A DNA stretch of 64,000 nucleotides from Adiantum capillus-veneris (lineage: Eukaryota; Streptophyta; Polypodiopsida; Polypodiales; Pteridaceae). The notes under the pieces were generated by a model, which worked only from the letters and a program-made list of their open reading frames with translations, was not told where the DNA came from and did not search any database. Of this stretch, positions 55,912-64,000 are shown in pieces (positions within the stretch are counted from its first letter, which is position 1; each line of letters opens with the position of its first letter). Location: positions 148,967,850-149,031,849 of the forward strand of contig CM043949.1 of the NCBI GenBank assembly GCA_014529385.2. The letters run 5' to 3'. Both the position numbers and the translations under genes were made by a program.

Positions 55912-57165
55912 AGCTAAAGTTGGTCCAAGCTAGAAGATGGTCTATTCCAGGCAAGGGTAGCAGCTAAGTGCAGTGCAGAAGGCTAGGGCAGGTACCAAAG
56001 CCCTAGGCAGCCCAAGGATAGCGGAGGTGTATGTTCAAAGTGGTTTTTTAGGCCAAAGGTGTGCTGCAAAGAGCCAAGCAGGTTGATGGCCTACTGTGCC
56101 CGAGATGTGGGTTTTGTGTCCTAGAATGTGGTCTTCAATGCGCTTTTCAAGCCAGTCCAGACGGCTCGTCAAACGGAGGCTCGGTGCTCAAGATATTGTG
56201 GTTTAAAGGTAAAATGTGTAGCAGATCCCCGACGGCAGGGCAGCTGGGGACAAGTGGCCCGGGCTGATGTCAGTGTAAATGTGTGTAGTGCTCGAGTTGT
56301 GGAGCATTCCTGTCTTGTCGGATTGCGAATCGGAGCTCTGGATAGCAAGATATGGCCAGTTGAAGATTTTCAAGGGGCCGGGTCTGAGCCCACTTGACCG
56401 CATTGAAAAATGTGCCATTTGGCGTTTTTTGAGCCTTGTCAAGGTTCTCAGTGGAAGTACGAGTTATGTGGAGTTAGCCGAAGTCGACTGCACGTCAATT
56501 GGAGATTCGGTTGGCCAGATACATGAAGATGAAGTTGGGAGCCCGGGACAGTAGTGAAAGATCGGCAGATAATTTTCCTTTTTTTGCGGGCTCGAATCTT
56601 GGACCCGGAGAATTTAAAGTGCGGTGAGCGCAGGGGATTTCAAGGTCAATGACTTGTTCTATGAGCCGAGTTTTACAGCTTGACAAATTGGTATGGAGGC
56701 AGAATATGAGAGCCGGGTAAAGGAAAACCAAAACGTTCTTTAAAAAAAAGGTAAAGTGAAGCTTTTTAGAGCCTTGGAAGGCCTTGGCATTGAGGGCTTC
56801 CACATGGCAGTCTGGGAATTCCCACATGCGATGGAGGAGCAGCGGACGTCGGGCTATTTGGGCTGCACCGTGAGAGCTCAGTGGCATACGAGAAAGCGTG
56901 GGGAGCTTGGAGCACCAGCTATGGCGATGGTGGCGGTGGTTCTGCGTGCGGCGCGAGTCGGCCAGTGGGCGTGCCTGCGGTTGTTTTGGACGAGGAGAGT
57001 GGCGGAGGCGCCATGCTCTGGTGGCGCGGGGGTTGAAGGAGCGCTGGGCGCTTGTGAAGCCGATTGATGACGTGGGAGCCCATGTGCCGGGGTGGTCCCG
57101 CGGCCAAAATTTTGAAAGAGAGGAAGGGGAGCAATAGCGACATCGCTATTGCCCTCCCCCCCTCA
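55912..57165. other. unassigned GC-richer sequence
   Basis: No domain was recognised in either strand. A 10-bp perfect inverted repeat GCAATAGCGA / TCGCTATTGC separated by CA lies at 57131-57152. It includes the AGCGA core seen in the CACTA subterminal repeats. Confidence 0.35.
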
Positions 57166-57605
57166 TGTAAAGGTAGGGTCCCACAGTAGTCGAGCAGAGC
57201 AAAGCGAGTAAGAGTGAGAGAATGAGATAAATCCCGCCATGTGTCGGAAAGAGGCCAAACATGGTAAGAAAGGGTGCTCCCCTTCTATAAAAGAGTCATT
57301 TTTATCATTTTGAAGGGCTTTTTGTCGCCTCGTTAGGCTTGGGAGCCACAAGGAAAAGAGCCAAGAGTGTTTTTTGTTTGCAGAGGGCCGAGAGGGCGCC
57401 TCCCCCTATGTATTTTGTGAAGCCAAGTGCGGCTATAGTGTTTTTTTTGAGCAGAGAGTGAGTTCCCCCCATTGAAAGCGGGCGTCTCTTGTCGTGATAT
57501 TTCCTTCCCCTCCCCTTCTCCTGCTTTGCTCTGTTGCATGTGATGCCGGGTGTGTGATGGCGTGTGCGCCCCCCCGATGAGTGTGTGTGTAAAGAGAGAG
57601 AGAGA
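57166..57605 (+). promoter_or_regulatory. retroelement leader/LTR-like promoter with TATA box
   Basis: TGTAAAGGTAGGGTCCCACA could be an LTR start. TATAAAAG at 57286-57293 is a good pol II TATA box. The sequence then runs through a leader to GTGTGTGTAAAGAGAGAGAG, where the LINE interrupts. After the LINE, GA repeat and leader resume at 61977 and lead into the gag-like frame at 62.4 kb. No second LTR is in the window, so the LTR label is inference. Confidence 0.4.
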
Positions 57606-57628
57606 GATAGATAGATAGATAGATTTTA

Positions 57629-58786
57629 TTATCGTCCTCGGAGGTTTGACTCTTCTCCATTGCCCCAACGCCCTATCTCGCATCGAAGGAAATGGGAGCT
57701 AAGCCGAATTGCTGCGATAGAGCGTATCGCGGACAAGGGAATAGGCTCAAGCATGTAAGTGCGAGTACGGTTTCCTCTCTCAGCGAAGAACATGGTTTTG
57801 TAGTTGGGGGCAATATAGGTGGTGTAATGTATGAAGCGTGACCCACCGGATTTCTCCCAAGCCGTAATACATTGGCGTTGTAGAAAAGCTTCATTCACTT
57901 GAGAGTCAATTGAAGCATCATGTAGCAAGTGTAATGCATCCCATCTCCCAAACCACTTCTTTATGTCTTGCATCCATCCCGTGCTCAAGATCTTGCTTTT
58001 ATGCGTCTTTTGAACTTTTTTGCTTGCTTCCCATGCAATTGTAGGAAGTCGATGTGAGGGGTTTTGACGCATCTTTATCATGTACTCCACAACCCTTTCC
58101 ATGCCCATAACCTCAATTGGAAGAGATCCCGACTCAAGAAGTAGGAGCATATATGGTGTAATTTGTGTCTTAACTTGGAGAAAGTTTGTAAGAAAACGCT
58201 TTTGGACATTCTCAAACTCTTTCCAAGTAGACTTTGAGATGCTCCCACCCCACACTTCAACTCCATAAAGAAGAACCGGTGTCACCAATGGATCAAAAAG
58301 ATACTTCTTGAGAACCCAACACTTGATGTTTCCCGCATTACACATGTTCTCAAATGCATAATATGCTCTCTTTCCCGCTTCCAAACGACGCATAGCACAT
58401 TCATGCCACTTGTGATTGGATGGAACCTCAAGGCCAAGGTACTTAAAGCTCTCAACAACTTCAAGTTTCTCGTTGTTGTACACAATGCATGGCTTCTTCT
58501 TATGGTTGGTTTTCACAAGCATAACCTTTGTTTTGGATTCATTTACAATCAGCCCACTATGCAAGCAAAAGTTCTCAAGGACAACCATAAGCTTTTGTGC
58601 ATCTTCTAAAGTGTGTGCTAGAAGCACTACATCATCCGCATACAACAAAAGCATGATTACCGCATTGCAAATAGTGACCTCTTCAATGCCTTCTTCTTGC
58701 ATAAAGTCAAGTACCATACGGTTCCAATTGATCGATGCATAGACCAAAGAGAGTTGGTGACAATGGACATCCTTGTTTAACCCCAA
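57629..58786 (-). pseudogene. LINE ORF2: RT palm and C-terminal region
   Basis: 385-residue frame with the RT active site LLLYADDVVLLAHT, then NESKTKVMLV and FKYLGLEV (usual RT motifs D and E), a long thumb/connection region, and the end IRLSSHFLRCEIGRWG...NLRGR with TAA only a few bases from the 3' tail. Related LINEs usually continue to a CCHC finger after this motif, so ORF2 ends early or the finger was lost. It is separated by a frameshift near 58740 from the preceding RT frame. Confidence 0.85.
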
Positions 58787-59114
58787 TAGTGCTTACAAAA
58801 ATTTCTGAAATTTCTCTTCCCATGCGCAATTGACAAATCACCTTCTCATAGATTCGAGAAACCGCAAGCATAAACTCACTTGGCACTTGGAGTTCTTCCA
58901 TCCTTCTCCACAAATTGTTACGTGGAATCATATCAAAGGCTTTCTTAAAGTCCACAAAACAACAATACAATCGCTTGCCTTTCAACCGACTTTCCTCCAT
59001 GAGAACACGAAGAGTGACAAGATGATCAATGGTGCTATGGCATCGACGAAAACCCGCTTGTCCCTTTGCACGCTTGTCATTCTCTTCAGCCCAATCACTC
59101 AATTTCATCTCCAT
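58707..59114 (-). pseudogene. LINE ORF2: RT fingers
   Basis: Contains GQAGFRRCHSTIDHLVTL, LYCCFVDFKKAFDMIPR and GVKQGCPLSPTLFGL, the classic non-LTR RT motifs. A TGA at about 59115 (FG-stop-IMEMKLSDW, CGA in the likely ancestor) separates it from the upstream frame, so a single change breaks the polyprotein here. Confidence 0.88.
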
Positions 59115-59117
59115 TAT

Positions 59118-60791
59118 TCACCCAAATAACTTTGCCATAAGAGACCCAATCATTATAGTCCGATAGTTGCTTACATTCTTTACATCCCCTCCTTTATGCA
59201 AAGGCTTAACCCAATTAGTACTCCAATCATAAGGCATACCATGTTGAAGTGCAAGGTTGAACATATCACACATCCACTCATGGGTAAAATCTCCCGTCCA
59301 TTTGATCATCTCCGGCTTGATACCTTGAAGATCTCCCACTTTGCGAGTGGCCATCTTTTGAAGCCCACCGCATACATCCTCAATAGTAAAAAAAGACGGC
59401 ATACATGGGAGTGAACCATAAAATGGCATTTTTTCAGTATTTTCTTGCTCATATAATTGCCTACAATGTGTGTACATATCCACTAGACTCAAGTTACCAA
59501 AATTCTCAACCCGCTTGCCTCTCAAGTTTCTCCAAAATCTTCCACATGCATGTGCCTTTTCTTGGACTTGAAATTCTTGTTGCTTTACTTCCCATCTTCT
59601 TCTCTTCTTTTGAATCAATGCCTTGTATGTATGCAAATGACTTTGATAGTTGTCTTTGTCCATAGTTGCATCAAGCTTTATCAAGGACTTTCGAGCATCT
59701 TGACATTCTTTATCAAACCACCTTTTGCGTGATCTATATTTGTTGATACCATGGAGATGCTTTATGGCAAAGCATTCTTCCGCACAAGAACAAATAGCTT
59801 TCTTGAAAGCTTCCCATTTAGTTTCCAATGGTGCATCACATTGAAGCTTTGTCATCCATAATTTTTGCTCAACCATTTCAATGTACATTGGTGCCCGTTT
59901 GAAATCCATACATAGTGATAACTTCTCTTTCCTTTGGCTGAGATTATCGTGCTTAGTTGCTTCTCCACATGAAAGGTCAATACATAAGGTGCGATGGTCG
60001 GATTCCGGGGTCCATTGACCAAACATAAAACTCTTTATGCGATACATGATGGCTTCAGAGAGTAGCATATAGTCAATCACACTATCCCCATTATGTCTTC
60101 TACATGTAAATCCATTGGTTCCACTCCACTAAGATACACCATTGGCAATGAGCATACCCGTGCTATTACACATGTGTAAAAGTAACTTTCCATAGTGATC
60201 CGGCTCTTTCTCATCCATTGAAGTACGATCATACAAGTGAACTTCCTCCAACTCCCTTGAAATGTATGGCATATCAAATTGTTGAGTATCATGTTGCAAT
60301 GTTTTTGTGCGAGCATTCATATCCCCAAATACAATAACATCACCTTCACCTTTGAAATAAGCAATGTCCTCTTCCAAATCAGAAAATGGTTGATCTCTAT
60401 CCATGCAAGCATAAAACGGAGAATCATGATGAGGAATGTAGCAACCGGCTACAAAAATGGGTGCTCTTTTTGGTGTCATAATTTTCAGCCATACATAACG
60501 TTTGTACTTGTCATCTTTCACAATTGATACAAAATCTTCCAATCCTTTCTTAACCATACATGCTAACCCTCCTTGTCCTCTTCGTTGCTTGAGATTCTTT
60601 GACCACATCAATGAATGTACATTGTAATCCTCCAAGCCGTTAATCCTTTGTGTATCATGCTCCCAAGTTTCAACAAGAAGTACAACATCGGCTTTGCTTG
60701 TTAGTTCATCAATGCCAACCCCCGCATTCCATGGGTATCCATTACAATTCCAAAAGCATATTTTCAATTGTAACTCGGTCTCATAGGTCAC
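59118..60791 (-). pseudogene. LINE ORF2: AP endonuclease and RT entry
   Basis: The endonuclease starts KICFWNCNGYPWN and has VVLLVETWE, GQGGLACMVKKG, VIVFGDMNARTK and, after a TAG at about 60128, GDSVIDYMLLSE and PESDHRTLCIDL. These are the N, E, GDxN and SDH catalytic motifs of APE-type endonuclease, which nicks target DNA. RT entry follows (WVKPLHKGGDVKNVSNYRTI). There is no in-frame ATG at the start: the frame is the same as that of ORF1 and is separated from it by one TAG and three codons. Confidence 0.87.
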
Positions 60792-60797
60792 GCATCC

Positions 60798-61748
60798 CTA
60801 TTTGCTTGAGAGACTTGCCTCCTCCTTGGGGACATTTTCTTCATGAGAGATTTCCTTGTTTTTATTATTCTTTTCCTCATATGCCTTGCGACGCATATTT
60901 TGTTGCTTAATAGTGCGATCTTCACATACAAAACATTTTGTATTCCTCAAATAGATCCAACTATTATCAAGGATAATCTTTCGTTTGGTCTCATCCGGCA
61001 TGGTGCATACAATTGGCCGTTCTCCCGAGCGAGGAGCTCTTTGCTTCCCCACTCTATGTGCTCCATAGACCATAACTCCGGACATGCCAAAGTGGGTTTT
61101 GAAGAAATCTTCAATAACAATGGCAAGAGAAGGAGGTGTCTCTAACTTCTCTTCGGGAATTCCACGAATAACAATGTTCTTGGAACGTCGCTCCCGTTCC
61201 TTCAACTCCTCCACATCTACATTCTCAACATTCTTTGTTCGAACCATAACTTGCATGAGTGAGGAATTAGAAACCACATTGCTACCACATACATCAGCCC
61301 AAGACTTGTTTGTGCATACATTTTTCATGTCGCATACATCCCGGCTCATAGTGTCAAATTTCTCCTCTTTCAATACATGGTCATGCTCTACTTTGCTCAT
61401 CCGCTCCTTCAAAGCATTCAAGTCCACAAGAGAGCGTTTACATTCCTTGACTTCCTCTTCAAGTTGCATCAAACGTGTTGTTTGCATCTCAAGTGTCCTC
61501 TTGAGATTCTCATTCTCAACCACAAGTACCCTTAGTGTGCCATTCTCCATTGCAAGTGCTCGTAAGTCTTCGCCTTGTTTGTTTACGGTCTCTTGCAATG
61601 ATACCAAGTACGCCATGATCATGGTTTCCGATGTCGTTGGTTGGGTGGTTGTGTTGCTATCTCCACACTTAAGAGATTTTGGATCATTTTCCACAATGGT
61701 TGTGGACCTTGTTGAAGAAGAAGAACCCTTGCGAGTGCCGGAAGACAT
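60798..61748 (-). CDS. LINE ORF1 protein (coiled coil, RRM-like)
   Basis: 316 residues, intact, starting MSSGTRKGSSSSTRST. Residues about 45-135 are a leucine-heptad coiled coil. Residues about 180-265 are RRM-like (RRSKNIVIRGIPEE ... VYGAHRVGK ... RPIVCTMPDETKRKII), followed by a basic tail (RTIKQQNMRRKAYEEKNNKN). This is the ORF1p plan of L1-like LINEs: RNA binding and chaperoning in the RNP. It shares plan and the MSS...STRK start with the half-LINE ORF1 but is clearly a different sequence. It ends at TAG 60800-60798, in frame with ORF2. Confidence 0.85.
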   Translation of the reverse strand: MSSGTRKGSSSSTRSTTIVENDPKSLKCGDSNTTTQPTTSETMIMAYLVSLQETVNKQGEDLRALAMENGTLRVLVVENENLKRTLEMQTTRLMQLEEEVKECKRSLVDLNALKERMSKVEHDHVLKEEKFDTMSRDVCDMKNVCTNKSWADVCGSNVVSNSSLMQVMVRTKNVENVDVEELKERERRSKNIVIRGIPEEKLETPPSLAIVIEDFFKTHFGMSGVMVYGAHRVGKQRAPRSGERPIVCTMPDETKRKIILDNSWIYLRNTKCFVCEDRTIKQQNMRRKAYEEKNNKNKEISHEENVPKEEASLSSK

Positions 61749-61973
61749 TGTATGTAAAATAGGAGATGAGAATCAATTTTGTTGAACCTGTTCACTTCGG
61801 AAATGCTGCTACAGAAACGCCTTCCATAACTCTGAAAATTTCTGTCTTTACATCAATGCGTAGAGGACTTTGTGCTCTTCGATTGAGGCTATAGATCACC
61901 CAAATCGGAGTTCGGATGAAGAAGTTATGATCAAAAGAGTGTACTGCTGTCTACTAGGTCAAAAAACGGCCGC

Positions 61974-61976
<3 letters not shown>

Positions 61977-62066
<90 letters not shown>
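61977..62066. repeat. (GA)n tract at the 5' side of the LINE
   Basis: An uninterrupted GA run of about 90 bp. Its left edge is the LINE 5' end; its right edge continues into the leader of the gag-bearing element. Confidence 0.95.
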
Positions 62067-62068
<2 letters not shown>

Positions 62069-62342
62069 GGTACATGTGCAAGGGTAGGCGATGATTGCAG
62101 CCGTTTTGTGGGTGAAGGTTGATTGATGGTTTATTTGAGTGCGTGTATGCTGTGGTGCGTCAAGCTGTGTTTGATCGTGTGTGCGATAGTGTGAATTCTG
62201 TGAGTCAAAGGTGCTCACTAAGTGGATTGGGGTGTTGTGTGTGCCCTGCTATAGAGAGGCCCTTTTGTTTGTGCTGGGCGTGTTCCCCCATTCCCCCTCT
62301 CCATCTTCTGGTGCCCCCACTGAGGAGTATGCTGATGCTCCT

Positions 62343-63911
62343 AGTTGAAGTCAAAGAGGTGATTTTTGTGATGCCAAAGGTGCGACCTTTGAAGAGCAGG
62401 TGCTGCTAGTGATGGCTTGGGCGGGATTTCCCATTTTCACTGGGGTTGAAGATGTGGAAACTTGGCTTCAAGACTATGGGTTGTTCGTGTTGGAAAGCGG
62501 TTTATCGAGAGGAGATGGTGCGGTACAGGTGTTCCCGCTCCTAGTTCGTGGTAAGGCAAAGCTATGGTTCGATAGCCTTGGTGAAGAAGAAAAAGCAGAT
62601 TGCGAAGCCCTGGAGGCGGCTTTTCGAAGCAGATTCGTAGCGGATGCGTAGCTAGATGAAGTAAAGCGGAAGCTGGACAGTTTGAAGCAAAGCTTGGAGG
62701 GAGATTTTCAAGCGTTCGAGTGGGAGTTCGAAGCCCTTTGGGGAAAATTAATCAAGGTAACTGCTGCAAAAAATGCCAGTTTTTTGAAGTTGTGTAAGTT
62801 CATGGATTGCTTGCATGAGGAAGTATGAGATAAGGTGGAGTTAGATGAACCAATGTCGTATGAAGAGGTGGTAGCTCTAGCAAAAGTGCGAACCAAGAAG
62901 ATTTTGAAGAAGCGAGAAGCTAAGCGGTGTTTACAAAGTGCTGTGATGCCAAAGCAGTGTGAGGTGGTGGTAGCCGAGCCACAGGTGGTGCAAAGCGAAG
63001 TACAGGTGCGAGAAGAACCAATAGTCCTTTGGCTGCAAAGAGACATGATGGTTCCTATGCCGAAGATGCCGGCTAGAGCGGCTCCAATTGTGGAGGAAGT
63101 GAAGGTGGTTCCAGAGTGGGCAAAGGAAGTGCTGTCAAATTCAAGTGTAGCTGTTGAAGCTCCATTGAAGTGTAGTAAAGAGCAAGGAGTACGGTTTGTA
63201 GACGAGGTTGAAATGGTGAAGCTAGAGGAAGTTCCTAAGATTGAAACCGAAGTGGAGACTGGGTCGAGTGAGAGTAGCTCTATGGACGCAGATACGAGTT
63301 GGGAGACCGAGTCATCCCAATCCAGGTATGATGAGTTCGACCTCCTACATGTGAGTGGAGAAGCAGTGAATATGTGCGTGGAGCAGCAGGAAGTGCAAGC
63401 CGAAGTGCTTAGTGGAGACCAAGTGGAGCAATTTAGCCCTACATGTGGTGAAGAGCAGGTAAAATTGGTGTGTAGTGCCATGCTAATGGCCATGTTGATG
63501 AAGGTAGCAGTAGAGTATGCCATGGTGGTGCAGCAGGTGCAAAGTTTTGCCAAAAGGGTCAGAGCAGCGGTACCTATGGAAGAGAACGAGGAGGATGCGG
63601 TAGAGAACGAGTTTGTTTCTTCCTTGGCAGAGCTTGAGGATGCAGTAGTAGAAGAGCAGGTGGTTGAAGTCGACAAGCAAGCGGTGCTTATTGACCTTGA
63701 AGGGCCAGTTGACGAGGAGGAGCTCGACGATGCTGGAATTGAGTTCATGGCAGGTGAGAAAGGCAAAGTGGAGTCAAAGTTAGAGGTGCTTCCTATGCAG
63801 TGGGTGCCCTCTATGACAGGTGATGCGGATTCCGAGGTGGTGTCCAAGCTTTGTAAAGAGATCTGTGAGTGGTGGTTGAAGGGAATGCTAATCAAGGTCT
63901 TTGAATGGTGA
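62343..63911 (+). pseudogene. retrotransposon Gag-like protein with long acidic tail
   Basis: In the frame at 62400 the sequence reads MAWAGFPIFTGVEDVETWL, FPLLVRGKAKLWFDSL and LEAAFRSRFVADA, the Retrotrans_gag (Gypsy-type capsid) pattern. TAG at 62649 interrupts it, the frame continues LDEVKRKLDSLKQSLEGDFQ, and a TGA stands at about 62826. From 62835 a 358-residue open frame begins MSYEEVVALAKVRTKKILKK and becomes a long Val/Glu-rich acidic region with one hydrophobic stretch (SAMLMAMLMKVAVEYAMVVQ). No zinc knuckle, protease or RT is visible before the window ends. A Ser/Thr-rich frame on the other strand is its shadow. Confidence 0.55.
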
Positions 63912-64000
63912 GCACGAAGGTGCTCTATTTGGTGCTTTTGGAGGAGTTGTTTTGTGAGTGGACAGTTTGCCAAGGAGTGCTTGGAGTGGTAGAAGCATGT
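63912..64000. other. end of window downstream of gag-like frame
   Basis: Only 89 bp are visible after the stop. Nothing was recognised, and the element presumably continues. Confidence 0.3.

Larger units (their letters stand above)
57606..61976 (-). mobile_element. near full-length LINE in a GA/TC microsatellite
   Basis: Minus strand order: 5' leader (61976-61749), ORF1 (61748-60798), ORF2 endonuclease then RT (60791-57629), 3' terminus CCTCCGAGGACGATAAT (57645-57629), short TAAAATC, (TATC)4, then TC repeat. The 5' end directly abuts (GA)n 61977-62066 (TC in element orientation) and the 3' tail runs into GAGAGAGAG at 57595-57606. So both sides are the same dinucleotide repeat, and the LINE looks to have landed inside it. 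ORF2 has two stops and one frameshift. Confidence 0.85.

Noticed and set aside
62708-63973. 421-residue minus-strand frame, Ser/Thr/Cys-rich
   Set aside because: It is the antisense shadow of the acidic Gag-like frame; GAG/GTG-rich sense codons read as Ser/Thr/His on the other strand.

Overview
The window is repeat-dense nuclear DNA from a land plant, most likely a homosporous fern. That identification is inference. It rests on a decayed pentatricopeptide (PPR) array of the type expanded in ferns and lycophytes, plant-type CACTA, Copia, Gypsy, Helitron-like and LINE remnants, and very many (GA)n/(TC)n, (CA)n and (GAA)n microsatellites. I find no intact host gene; almost every coding signal belongs to a mobile element, mostly broken.

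1-11.2 kb holds a minus-strand CACTA transposase (TNP2-type) relic, a plus-strand PPR pseudogene, a 146-bp satellite rich in CCCTAA, and a minus-strand Ty3/Gypsy pol relic with a duplicated integrase piece. It also holds a LINE ORF1 fragment, a triple 167-bp tandem repeat and many compound microsatellites. 11.27-21.75 kb is block A, which contains LINE relics, an ORF1-only half-LINE sitting inside a (CT)n tract, two Helitron-like 3' ends, and most of a complete but dead Copia element (Copia-1, 17435-23108, TSD ATAAC). 23.1-27.3 kb is mostly anonymous AT-rich DNA with a 1.33-kb element bounded by 15-bp inverted repeats.

27270-51402 is best read as one very large CACTA transposon of about 24.1 kb. 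It has 13-bp terminal inverted repeats, subterminal AGCGACG-type repeats and a spliced En/Spm Transposase_24-like pseudogene. It interrupts a LINE open frame that can be read straight across the insertion. It has been swollen by a second copy of the 11-22 kb block (block B, 30989-46852), by Copia-3 inside block B, and by Copia-2, a young deletion derivative with TSD CATTA and LTRs differing at one of 227 positions. Immediately outside it, Copia-5 lies in inverted orientation to Copia-2, making a multi-kilobase inverted repeat.

55.9-64 kb holds a retroelement leader and gag-like frame on the plus strand, split by a nearly full-length minus-strand LINE (57606-61976) that sits inside a GA/TC microsatellite.

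The most interesting signal is the link between LINEs and (TC)n microsatellites. Two LINE families with a shared 3' end are each embedded in TC repeats, and paralogous empty sites show the uninterrupted TC tract. This suggests a microsatellite-targeting plant LINE with an ORF1-only parasite. All alignments and identity counts here were made by eye.
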